NCBI RefSeq assembly: GCF_009742705.1
Contig: NZ_WPCU01000002.1
Span: 33,177 to 97,176, forward strand
DNA length: 64,000 bases
Direction: 5' to 3'
DNA from: Auraticoccus cholistanensis
GTDB taxonomy: Bacteria > Actinomycetota > Actinomycetes > Propionibacteriales > Propionibacteriaceae
The translations under genes and the position numbers were made by a program. The notes under the pieces are model-generated. The model worked only from the letters and a program-made list of their open reading frames with translations. It searched no databases and was not told the DNA's origin. Positions 43,363 through 50,389 of the stretch are shown one piece after another. Within the stretch, counting starts at the first letter, position 1, and every line of letters begins with the position of its first letter.

Positions 43363-43740
43363 TCAGGCAGCGCCGCTGAGGCGGGCCCAGGCCACGAACA
43401 GGCAGCCGGCCAGCAGCACCGCCGGCGTCACCACCCAGGCCAGCTCCCGGCGACGGGCGTGGACGACGACGGCTCCGAGCATGGTGACCGCGAGAGCCAG
43501 CGCGGCGACCGGGGTCAGCCAGGGCAGCACGCCGGTGAGCCGGGGCAGGGTCAGCCCGAGGGCGCCGAGCACCTCGGCGACGCCGATGAGGGTGATCTGG
43601 CGCTCGGAGAACTGCTCGGTCCAGGCCATCCCCGGCGAGCTCGCCCGCAGCTGCTCCTTCGACCGGAGGGCCTTGGTCAGGCCGGCGATGAGCATGAAGG
43701 CGGCCAGCACGTACTGGGCGATGGTGGCAGCGGTGTCCAT
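43363..43740 (-). CDS. DoxX-like small membrane protein
   Basis: A 125-residue protein with four helices, beginning with TAATIAQYVLAAFMLIAGLT and containing QITLIGVAEVLGALGLTLP, the usual DoxX-like layout. Members are linked to quinone or thiol redox systems, but the role here is open. The pattern KALRSKEQL after helix 1 also fits. It is 64 nt upstream of the M20 gene on the same strand. Confidence 0.82.
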   Translation of the reverse strand: MDTAATIAQYVLAAFMLIAGLTKALRSKEQLRASSPGMAWTEQFSERQITLIGVAEVLGALGLTLPRLTGVLPWLTPVAALALAVTMLGAVVVHARRRELAWVVTPAVLLAGCLFVAWARLSGAA

Positions 43741-43807
43741 GCCGGACAGGGTGTCGCCTCCACCGCCCGAGCACCACCCGGAACTCCCCTGGGTCCGACC
43801 CCGAGGT

Positions 43808-44080
43808 TCAGCGGCCGGGCCAGCTGCCGGTGATCTTCTGGAACGCGACGGCGCCGCCGCGGTCGACGGCCGCCTTCACCACCGAGAAGATGAGCCCCTG
43901 GATCGCCGCGGCGAGCAGAACCTGGCCGAAGGTGTACTCCGACTGCAGCGCGTCGGGGGCGTCCCCCTCGTCGGCGACCCGCTTCCAGACCTGCTTGAAG
44001 AGCATGCCGGAGAGGGCGCCGGCCGCGAGGCCGCTGGCCAGGCCCAGGGGGCGGTAGACGATCTGGGCGAGCTTCGCCAT
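43808..44080 (-). CDS. DUF4235 membrane protein
   Basis: A 90-residue two-helix membrane protein common in actinobacteria, function unknown. MAKLAQIVYRPLGLASGLAA is the conserved start; GMLFKQVWKRV and QGLIFSVVKAAVDRGGAVAF are family-typical. ATG 44080 has AAGGAAC just upstream. The longer open frame before it crosses the G-rich repeat and is not coding. Confidence 0.85.
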   Translation of the reverse strand: MAKLAQIVYRPLGLASGLAAGALSGMLFKQVWKRVADEGDAPDALQSEYTFGQVLLAAAIQGLIFSVVKAAVDRGGAVAFQKITGSWPGR

Positions 44081-44142
44081 CGGGTTCCTTTCCTCGGTGT
44101 GGTTCTCCTTCCCGCACGGAGCCGCGTCAAACCGGGTCCCGC

Positions 44143-44166
44143 GGGGGAGGGGGAGGGGGAGGGGGA
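44143..44166 (+). repeat. Four GGGGGA hexamers, possible G-quadruplex
   Basis: Four perfect tandem GGGGGA units lie 10 bp beyond the 3' end of the ThuA-like gene and 63 bp before the DUF4235 start. Four runs of five G with 1-nt loops meet the quadruplex pattern on the + strand. It could stall polymerase on the template of the leftward ThuA transcript. Confidence 0.7.
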
Positions 44167-44175
44167 GCGGGGCGG

Positions 44176-44862
44176 TCAGGTCAGCAGCCAGTCCAGGCCC
44201 TGGTGCAGCAGCCGGCGGTGGCCGGGGGAGTCGTAGGAGCGCTCGTCGTGGCCCAGGGCGTCGAAGAGCACCTTGCCGCCGTCGTGGCGCGCCCACACCA
44301 CCGGGTGCTGCTCGCCCGCGTGGCGCTGCTGGGCCAGCACGGTGATGTCGTCCTCGGTGTGCAGCCAGCTGTACCGCTCGTCGGTGACGGCGAAGTCCTC
44401 CAGCCCGGCGGTGACCGGGTGGTCCTGGGTGACCACCTGCACGGTGCACGCGTCCAGCGGCGGGTGCATGGTCCGGCCCCGGATCCAGCGTCCGCCGAGC
44501 AGCCGCGACCACCCGGGCACGGCGCCCAGCGGGGTGCAGCTGGAGTGCACGGCGAGCAGCGCGCCGCCGCGGTGCAGGTGGTCCTGGACGGCGGCCGCCA
44601 CGGCCTCCAGCACGGGCAGCGTGGGCGGATCGCCCAGCTCGGCCGCGGGCAGGTCGGGGGAGGGGCCGTCGTTGTTGCCGATGTTGAGCACCAGCAGGTC
44701 GACGTGCCCCATGCCGACCAGGGCGTCCTCGACGTCCTCGCGCAGGTCCACCTCCAGCCCGTGCTCGGTCAGCAGCTCGCGCAGCCGCGCCGACGTGGCC
44801 GGGAAGGGGTGCCAGGGGTCGGCCCAGTGGCCGGACCCGCTGACGAGCAGTGCGGTGGGCAC
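44176..44862 (-). CDS. ThuA-like domain protein
   Basis: A 228-residue protein with a class-I glutamine-amidotransferase-like fold, named after Rhizobium ThuA of trehalose/maltitol use. It opens with PTALLVSGSGHWADPWHPF, has LLAVHSSCTPLGAVPGWSRL, and ends with HDGGKVLFDALGHDERSYDS. ThuA-like proteins accompany Gfo/Idh/MocA dehydrogenases in 3-keto-sugar pathways. It starts 4 nt after lacI, so the two form an operon divergent from the Gfo operon. Confidence 0.85.
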   Translation of the reverse strand: MPTALLVSGSGHWADPWHPFPATSARLRELLTEHGLEVDLREDVEDALVGMGHVDLLVLNIGNNDGPSPDLPAAELGDPPTLPVLEAVAAAVQDHLHRGGALLAVHSSCTPLGAVPGWSRLLGGRWIRGRTMHPPLDACTVQVVTQDHPVTAGLEDFAVTDERYSWLHTEDDITVLAQQRHAGEQHPVVWARHDGGKVLFDALGHDERSYDSPGHRRLLHQGLDWLLT

Positions 44863-44866
44863 GACG

Positions 44867-45892
44867 TCACTCCTGGGGTGGTGGGGCGGTGGACTCGCGG
44901 GTGATGAGCTGGTGGTCCACCCGGCGCCGGCGCGCCTCGCCCGACGGCGGGGTGAGCACCAGCTGCAGCGCCTCCCGGCCCATCTCGGTGAGCGGGAAGC
45001 GGGTGGTGGTGAGGCTGGGTGAGAGCTGGGCGGCCACGGCGACGTCGTCGAAGCCGGCGACCGACACCTGCTCGGGCACCCGCACGCCGCGCCGGCGCAG
45101 CGTGTCGAGCACGCCGATGGCCATGGCGTCGTTGAGGGCGAGCACGGCGGTGGTGCGCGGCCAGCGCTCCACCACCTCGACGGCGGCCGTGGCGGCGCCG
45201 TCGCGGGTGAAGTCGGTCTCCAGCACGTGCAGCTCGACGTCCTCGCGGCCGTCGAGCACGGAGTGGATGCCGGCCAGCCGGTCCTGCACGGTGGTCAGCC
45301 CCGGCGGCCCGCCCAGCACGGCGATGCGCCGGTGGCCCAGCTCGAGCAGGTGGCGGGCGAGGGTGGCGCCGGCGCCGGTGTTGTCGGGCAGCAGGGCGTC
45401 GCTCTCCAGGTGGCGGCGGCCGATGGCGACCACGTGGCCGCCGCGGGCGGTGAAGCCGTCGAGCAGGGCGCGCAGGTCGGCGTCCACCTCGGGGTCGGTG
45501 TGCCCGGAGCCGGCCAGCACGACGGCCCGGACGCGGTGCGCGACCAGCGAGCGCACCTGCTTGAGCTCCCGGCCGGGGTCGCGGCCGGCGTGGCAGACCT
45601 GCACCAGCAGGTCGTTCTGCTCGGCCGCCTCGACCAGCCCGCCGGCGATCTCGGTGAAGTAGGGGTCGCCGATCTCGTGCACGACCAGCCCGATGACGGT
45701 GGTGGTGCCGCCGGCCAGGGTGCGGGCGTGCACGTTGGCGACGTAACCCATCTCGGCGGCCGTCCGGCGCACCCGCTCGGCGACCTCGCTGCTCACCCCC
45801 GCCTTGCCGCTGAGGGCGCGGGAGACCGTCGCGGTGGAGACGCCGAGCGCGCGGGCGACGTCGTCCAGTCGGGTGACGTGGCCGAGCTCCAT
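44867..45892 (-). CDS. LacI-family transcriptional regulator
   Basis: A 341-residue repressor. The HTH is VTRLDDVARALGVSTATVSR followed by the hinge helix region ALSGKAGVSSEVAERVRR. The sugar-binding domain includes TVIGLVVHEIGDPYFTEIAG, GHRRIAVLGG and VSVAGFDDV. ATG 45892 is preceded by AGGAG; the long open frame upstream is the Gfo gene's other strand. It is divergent from the Gfo - DUF993 - isomerase operon with palindrome 45991-46004 between, and probably represses that operon and, by shared operator core, the sugar importer at 9-13 kb. Confidence 0.93.
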   Translation of the reverse strand: MELGHVTRLDDVARALGVSTATVSRALSGKAGVSSEVAERVRRTAAEMGYVANVHARTLAGGTTTVIGLVVHEIGDPYFTEIAGGLVEAAEQNDLLVQVCHAGRDPGRELKQVRSLVAHRVRAVVLAGSGHTDPEVDADLRALLDGFTARGGHVVAIGRRHLESDALLPDNTGAGATLARHLLELGHRRIAVLGGPPGLTTVQDRLAGIHSVLDGREDVELHVLETDFTRDGAATAAVEVVERWPRTTAVLALNDAMAIGVLDTLRRRGVRVPEQVSVAGFDDVAVAAQLSPSLTTTRFPLTEMGREALQLVLTPPSGEARRRRVDHQLITRESTAPPPQE

Positions 45893-45990
45893 GCGGCGCG
45901 CTCCTGTTGGCGGGAAGGGCCGGGCGCGGCACCCGGCGAGGTGGCCGGCACGCCGAGGTTGCCGACCGGAGTGGTCTCTGCCTACCATAA

Positions 45991-46004
45991 CGCAAGCGCT
46001 TACG
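45991..46004. promoter_or_regulatory. LacI-type operator between lacI and the Gfo gene
   Basis: CGCAAGCGCTTACG is a near-perfect palindrome around AAGCGCTT with a central CG. It lies 33-46 nt before the Gfo start and 99-112 nt before the lacI start, so it could control both directions. The core equals that of the importer operator at 12844-12855. Confidence 0.7.
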
Positions 46005-46036
46005 GACAGCGCGCCGAGCAAAGGAGCGACACGACC

Positions 46037-47194
46037 ATGGCCGAGCGGACCATCAGGATCGTCATGAACGGCATCACCGGACGGATGGGGTACCGCCAGC
46101 ACCTGCTGCGCTCCATCCTCGCCATCCGCGACGACGGCGGCGTGGCGCTGCCGAACGGCGACCGCCTGCAGGTGGAGCCCGTGCTGGTGGGCCGCAACGC
46201 CGAGAAGCTGGCCAAGATCGCCAAGGACCACGCGGTCGCGGACTGGACCACCGACCTCTCCGCCGCGCTGGCCGACGACAGCGCCAGCGTCTACTTCGAC
46301 GCCCAGGTGACCTCCGGTCGCAAGGACGCCATCCTGGCCGCGATGGCCCGCGGCAAGCACATCTTCACCGAGAAGCCGATCGCCGAGACCGTCGCCGACG
46401 GCATCGAGCTGGTCGAGGCCGCCGAGGCCGCCGGGGTGACCACCGGCGTGGTGCACGACAAGCTGTACCTGCCCGGGCTGCTCAAGCTGAAGCGGCTCAT
46501 CGACTCCGGCTTCTTCGGCCGCATCCTCTCGGTGCGCGGCGAGTTCGGCTACTGGGTCTTCGAGGGCGACATCATCCCCGCCCAGCGCCCCAGCTGGAAC
46601 TACCGCGCCGAGGACGGCGGCGGCATGGTGCTGGACATGTTCTGCCACTGGAACTACGTGATGGAGAACCTGTTCGGACGGGTGGAGGCGGTCACCGCCA
46701 AGGCCGTCACCCACATCCCCGAGCGCTGGGACGAGCAGGGCAACAAGTACACCGCCACCGCCGACGACGCCGCCTACGGCATCTTCGAGCTCGAGGGCGG
46801 CATCATCGCCCAGATCAACTCCTCCTGGGCCGTCCGCGTCGACCGCGGCGAGCTCGTCGAGTTCCAGGTCGACGGCACCCACGGCTCGGCCGTGGCCGGG
46901 CTGTTCGGCTGCCGCATCCAGCACCGGGTGCGCACCCCGAAGCCGGTGTGGAACCCCGACCTGCCCACCGACCAGGACTTCCGCGCGCAGTGGGAGCAGG
47001 TGCCGGACAACACCGAGTTCACCAACGGCTTCCGCGCCCAGTGGGAGCAGTTCCTGACCGACCTCGACGCGGGCCGTCCGCACCCCTACGACCTGGCCGC
47101 CGGCGTCCGCGGGCTGCAGCTGGTCGACGCCGGGCTGCAGTCCTCGAACGAGGGTCGCCGCGTGGAGATCCAGCAGTTCGGAGGTGCTGCGTGA
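46037..47194 (+). CDS. Gfo/Idh/MocA-family sugar dehydrogenase
   Basis: NAD(P)-dependent oxidoreductase of 385 residues. The Rossmann domain starts IRIVMNGITGRMGYRQHLLR, and the EKP motif is present as KHIFTEKPIAETVADG. The C-terminal substrate domain has GGGMVLDMFCHW, with a candidate catalytic Asp/His pair. AAGGAG stands 10 nt before ATG 46037. Such enzymes oxidise sugar hydroxyls, often at C3 of glucosides or in inositol-like substrates. It is first in a tightly coupled three-gene operon behind a LacI operator. Confidence 0.92.
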   Translation: MAERTIRIVMNGITGRMGYRQHLLRSILAIRDDGGVALPNGDRLQVEPVLVGRNAEKLAKIAKDHAVADWTTDLSAALADDSASVYFDAQVTSGRKDAILAAMARGKHIFTEKPIAETVADGIELVEAAEAAGVTTGVVHDKLYLPGLLKLKRLIDSGFFGRILSVRGEFGYWVFEGDIIPAQRPSWNYRAEDGGGMVLDMFCHWNYVMENLFGRVEAVTAKAVTHIPERWDEQGNKYTATADDAAYGIFELEGGIIAQINSSWAVRVDRGELVEFQVDGTHGSAVAGLFGCRIQHRVRTPKPVWNPDLPTDQDFRAQWEQVPDNTEFTNGFRAQWEQFLTDLDAGRPHPYDLAAGVRGLQLVDAGLQSSNEGRRVEIQQFGGAA

Positions 47195-48396
47195 GCACGG
47201 CCGTGACCAGCCCGGACGCCGTCCCCGGCACCGGCGACAGCATCCGCCTGCCCGACGCCGACGGCGGCTGGCGCACCGTCGAGCTGGCCGTCCCGCGCGA
47301 CTGGCAGCCGCACCCGGTGCCCCACACCAGCCGGATCGCCTTCGCCGCCGCCCACGTCATCGTGGACCCGCGGCTGGAGAACGTCCCCGGCGCGCCGGCC
47401 GGCGTCGACTGGGAGGCCACCCTGGCCTTCCGGCGCCACCTGTTCGCCCACGGGCTCGGGGTCGCCGAGGCGATGGACACCGCCCAGCGCAACATGGGTC
47501 TGGACTGGCCGGCCGCGGCCGAGCTGATCACCCGCAGCGCCGCGCAGGCCCGCGAGCACGGCGCCCGGATCGCCTCCGGCGCCGGCACCGACCACCTCGC
47601 CGCCGGTGCGCAGGTGCCCCTGGAGCAGGTGACCCAGGCCTACCTCGAGCAGGTGGCCCACGTCGAGGGCGCCGGCTCGCAGGTCATCGTGATGGCCTCC
47701 CGGCACCTGGCGGCGGCCGCCACCAGCGCCGAGGACTACCTGGGCGTCTACACCACGATCCTGGAGCAGGTGTCGGAGCCGGTCGTCCTGCACTGGCTGG
47801 GCGAGGCCTTCGACCCGAACCTGGCCGGCTACTGGGGCAGCAGCGACGTCACCGTGGCCACCGAGACCTTCCTCGGGCTGGTGCGCCAGCACGCGGCCAA
47901 GGTCGACGGGGTCAAGGTCTCGCTGCTCTCGGCCGAGCACGAGCGGGGGCTGCGGGCCGCGCTGCCGGAGGGTGTGCGGCTCTACACCGGCGACGACTTC
48001 AACTACCCCGAGCTGATCGAGGGCGACGGCACCCACCACTCCGACGCCCTGCTCGGCGCCTTCGCCGCCATCGCCCCGGCGGCCTCGGCCGCGCTGACGG
48101 CCCTCGAGTCGGGCGACGTGGACACCTACCGCGCGGAGATGGCCCCGACGCTGCCGCTGTCGCGGACGATCTTCGAGGCGCCCACCTTCCACTACAAGAC
48201 CGGGATCGCGTTCGTCTCGTGGCTCTCGGGCCTGCAGGACGGCTTCGCCATGGTCGGCGGGCTGCAGTCGGCGCGCTCGCCGCTGCACCTGGCGCGGGTG
48301 TTCGAGCTGGCCAACGCGGCCCGGCTGCTGCCGGACCCGGACCTGGCCGCCGCCCGGATGCGGCTCGTGCTGGACCTGGCGGGGCTGCGCGCGTGA
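47191..48396 (+). CDS. DUF993 family TIM-barrel protein (DapA-like)
   Basis: A 401-residue protein that I place in DUF993, a family related to dihydrodipicolinate-synthase-type aldolases but without an assigned reaction. Recognisable parts are PHTSRIAFAAAHVIVDPRLE near residue 45, QVIVMASRHLAAAA near 167, LHWLGEAFDPNLAGYWG near 195 and KVSLLSAEHERGLR, where the Lys after KVDGV could be the Schiff-base residue. Start GTG 47191 overlaps the Gfo stop as GTGA. Between a dehydrogenase and an isomerase it probably performs a C-C bond step, which is inference. Confidence 0.82.
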   Translation: MSTAVTSPDAVPGTGDSIRLPDADGGWRTVELAVPRDWQPHPVPHTSRIAFAAAHVIVDPRLENVPGAPAGVDWEATLAFRRHLFAHGLGVAEAMDTAQRNMGLDWPAAAELITRSAAQAREHGARIASGAGTDHLAAGAQVPLEQVTQAYLEQVAHVEGAGSQVIVMASRHLAAAATSAEDYLGVYTTILEQVSEPVVLHWLGEAFDPNLAGYWGSSDVTVATETFLGLVRQHAAKVDGVKVSLLSAEHERGLRAALPEGVRLYTGDDFNYPELIEGDGTHHSDALLGAFAAIAPAASAALTALESGDVDTYRAEMAPTLPLSRTIFEAPTFHYKTGIAFVSWLSGLQDGFAMVGGLQSARSPLHLARVFELANAARLLPDPDLAAARMRLVLDLAGLRA

Positions 48397-49286
48397 GCGC
48401 GGTCGACGTCCCCGGCGGAGCCCCGGCCCGGGTGGAGACGCCCGCGCCGGGGGACCCGCGGCTGGCCCGGCTGTCGCTGAACCAGCGCACCACCGCCTCG
48501 TGGGACCTGCGCTCGGCGATCGACGGCTGCCTGGCCGCCGGGCTGCCCAGCATCGGTCTGTGGCGCGAGCCGGTGGCCGAGGTGGGGCTGGAGACGGCCG
48601 TGCGCTGGGTCCAGGAGTCGGGGCTGCGGGTGTCGTCGCTGTGCCGGGGCGGGTTCTTCACCGTCTCCGAGCCGGACGCCGTCGAGCAGGCGTACGCCGA
48701 GAACGTCCGCGCCCTGGACGAGGCGCAGGCGCTCGGCGCCCGCACCCTGGTGCTGGTGCCCGGTGGCCTGCCCGCCGGTGACCGCGACCTGGTCGCCGCC
48801 CGTGAGCGCGCCGCCGCCGCGGTGGAGCGGCTGGTGCCCGAGGCCGAGCAGCGGGGCGTGGTGCTGGGGATCGAGCCGATGAACCCCATCTACGCCGCCG
48901 ACCGCGGGGTCGTCTCCACGCTGGCCCAGGCCCTCGACATCGCCGAGCGGTTCACCCCCGCCCAGGTGGGCGTGGTCGTCGACACCTTCCACCTGTGGTG
49001 GGAGCCCGGGGTGCGCGAGCAGATCCTGCGGGCCGGGGACCGGATCGTCAGCTACCAGGTCTGCGACTGGATCACCCCGCTGCCGGCCGACACGCTGCTG
49101 GCCCGCGGGATGATGGGCGACGGCCACGTCGACTTCGCCAGCTTCACCCGCTGGGTGGCCGAGGCCGGCTACACCGGCGACGCCGAGGTCGAGATCTTCA
49201 ACGCCGACGTCTGGGCCGCACCCGGCGCCGACACCGTGGCCACGCTGGCCCGCCGCTACGTGGAGCTGGTCCAGCCGCACCTCTGA
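48393..49286 (+). CDS. Sugar phosphate isomerase/epimerase family TIM-barrel protein
   Basis: A 297-residue xylose-isomerase-like (AP_endonuc_2 fold) protein. The family pattern is seen in SLNQRTTASWDLRSAIDGCL, LGIEPMNPIYAADRG with metal-ligand Glu, VVDTFHLWWEPGV with Asp/His, MGDGHVDFASF and AEVEIFN with the last Glu. A full metal site is present. Start GTG 48393 overlaps the DUF993 stop as GTGA. It ends the operon and is followed by a long hairpin. The substrate may be a keto-sugar made by the Gfo enzyme. Confidence 0.87.
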   Translation: MSAVDVPGGAPARVETPAPGDPRLARLSLNQRTTASWDLRSAIDGCLAAGLPSIGLWREPVAEVGLETAVRWVQESGLRVSSLCRGGFFTVSEPDAVEQAYAENVRALDEAQALGARTLVLVPGGLPAGDRDLVAARERAAAAVERLVPEAEQRGVVLGIEPMNPIYAADRGVVSTLAQALDIAERFTPAQVGVVVDTFHLWWEPGVREQILRAGDRIVSYQVCDWITPLPADTLLARGMMGDGHVDFASFTRWVAEAGYTGDAEVEIFNADVWAAPGADTVATLARRYVELVQPHL

Positions 49287-49303
49287 GGCCCAGGACGCCT
49301 GGT

Positions 49304-49343
49304 GGAGCCCGTTCCGCTGCGACTACGCAGCCGAACGGGCTCC
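49304..49343 (+). terminator. Terminator of the Gfo-DUF993-isomerase operon
   Basis: Outer 11-bp stem (GGAGCCCGTTC / GAACGGGCTCC) and inner 6-bp stem (GCTGCG / CGCAGC) with loop ACTA, separated by a C-C mismatch, 18 nt after the isomerase stop. Confidence 0.8.
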
Positions 49344-49367
49344 GCTGCGTTCCGGGGCAGCCGTCGC

Positions 49368-49425
49368 TGACCAAAGTTGTCAGAACCATTGCCAATCCAG
49401 CGCACGACTGTGACACTTCCTGTCA
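49368..49425. promoter_or_regulatory. Twin operator dyads for the MurR/RpiR regulator
   Basis: TGAC-N7-GTCA occurs at 49368-49382 and again at 49411-49425, centres 43 bp apart (about four helical turns). The second overlaps the first base of the regulator's start codon. An overlapping TTGTCA-N7-TGCCAA dyad is at 49377-49395. Same half-sites and spacing argue for two dimers of one protein, most simply the RpiR product. Confidence 0.65.
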
Positions 49426-50336
49426 TGTCGTCGACGTCCAGCGCCACCCGACCACCCCTGGTGCTGGCCGAGCTGCGCCGGATCCTGCCGACCCTGCCGG
49501 CCTCGGTGCAGCGCACGGCGGAGACGGTGATCGCCGACCCGGTGGGCAGCGTCTCCGGCACCATCAACGAGCTGGCCGCGGCCAGCGGCACCTCCCCCTC
49601 GGCGGTCTCCCGGCTCTGCCGCCGGCTGGGGGTGGACGGCTACCCGGCGCTGCGGATCGCGGTGCTGGCCGACGCCTCCCGCGGCGAGGCCTCGGCCTGG
49701 GAGCTGGACATCTCCCGCTCCATCAGCGCCGACGACCCGCTGGAGGACGTAGCCGCCATCCTCGGCGCGGCGCAGTCTCGGGCGGTCCACGACACCCTCG
49801 CCGGTCTCGACCTCGACGCCGTCCGCGCCGTCGCCCACCGGGTCGCCGACGCCCGTCGCGTGCACGTCTACGGGGTCAGCGGCAGCGCCATCATGGCGGC
49901 GGAGCTGCAGCTGCGGCTGCAGCGGATCGGGGTGCCGATCTGGGCCTACTCCGACGTCCACGAGGGGCTCACCGCGGCCGCGCTGCTGGGCCCCCGCGAC
50001 GTGGCGGTCGCCATCTCCTGCACCGGCTCCACCGTCGAGACCATCGACATGCTGCGCTGCGCGGCCCAGCACGGCGCGGTCACCGCCGCCATCACCGGGG
50101 CCCGCACCTCCCCGCTCGCCGAGCACGCCCAGCACCTGCTGCTCACCGTCACCGAGGAGACCACCTTCCGCGAGGGGCCGCTGGCCGCCCGGTTCTCCGA
50201 GCTGACCGTGGTCGAGCTGCTCTACCTCGCCGTCGCCCAGCTCAGCGCCGACCACACCGCCGAGCTCCTCACCGCCACCGCCGAGGCCGTCCGCGGCCAC
50301 CACGTGGCTCCCCGCACCCGCACCACCTCCCGCTGA
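49425..50336 (+). CDS. MurR/RpiR-family transcriptional regulator
   Basis: A 303-residue regulator with an N-terminal HTH_6 domain (ASVQRTAETVIADPVGSVSG, then LAAASGTSPSAVSRLCRRLG) and a C-terminal SIS sugar-phosphate sensor domain (VHVYGVSGSAIMAAELQLRL, AISCTGSTVETIDML). ATG 49425 gives the normal N-terminus; an in-frame TTG at 49377 would also be open. No Shine-Dalgarno is seen, so a leaderless message is possible. It leads a set with an exported glycosidase-like protein, a SIS protein and a GlcNAc-kinase-like protein, fitting amino-sugar phosphate sensing. Confidence 0.9.
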   Translation: MSSTSSATRPPLVLAELRRILPTLPASVQRTAETVIADPVGSVSGTINELAAASGTSPSAVSRLCRRLGVDGYPALRIAVLADASRGEASAWELDISRSISADDPLEDVAAILGAAQSRAVHDTLAGLDLDAVRAVAHRVADARRVHVYGVSGSAIMAAELQLRLQRIGVPIWAYSDVHEGLTAAALLGPRDVAVAISCTGSTVETIDMLRCAAQHGAVTAAITGARTSPLAEHAQHLLLTVTEETTFREGPLAARFSELTVVELLYLAVAQLSADHTAELLTATAEAVRGHHVAPRTRTTSR

Positions 50337-50389
50337 ACACCCCACTCACCCCACCAACCGTCGCGCCGCAGCGGCGAACAGGAGGAACC

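Noticed and set aside
40104-43379. A 1091-codon open frame on the plus strand
   Set aside because: It is fully antisense to the MFS, AbgT and M20 genes, and its product is Gly/His/Gln/Arg-rich without any domain.
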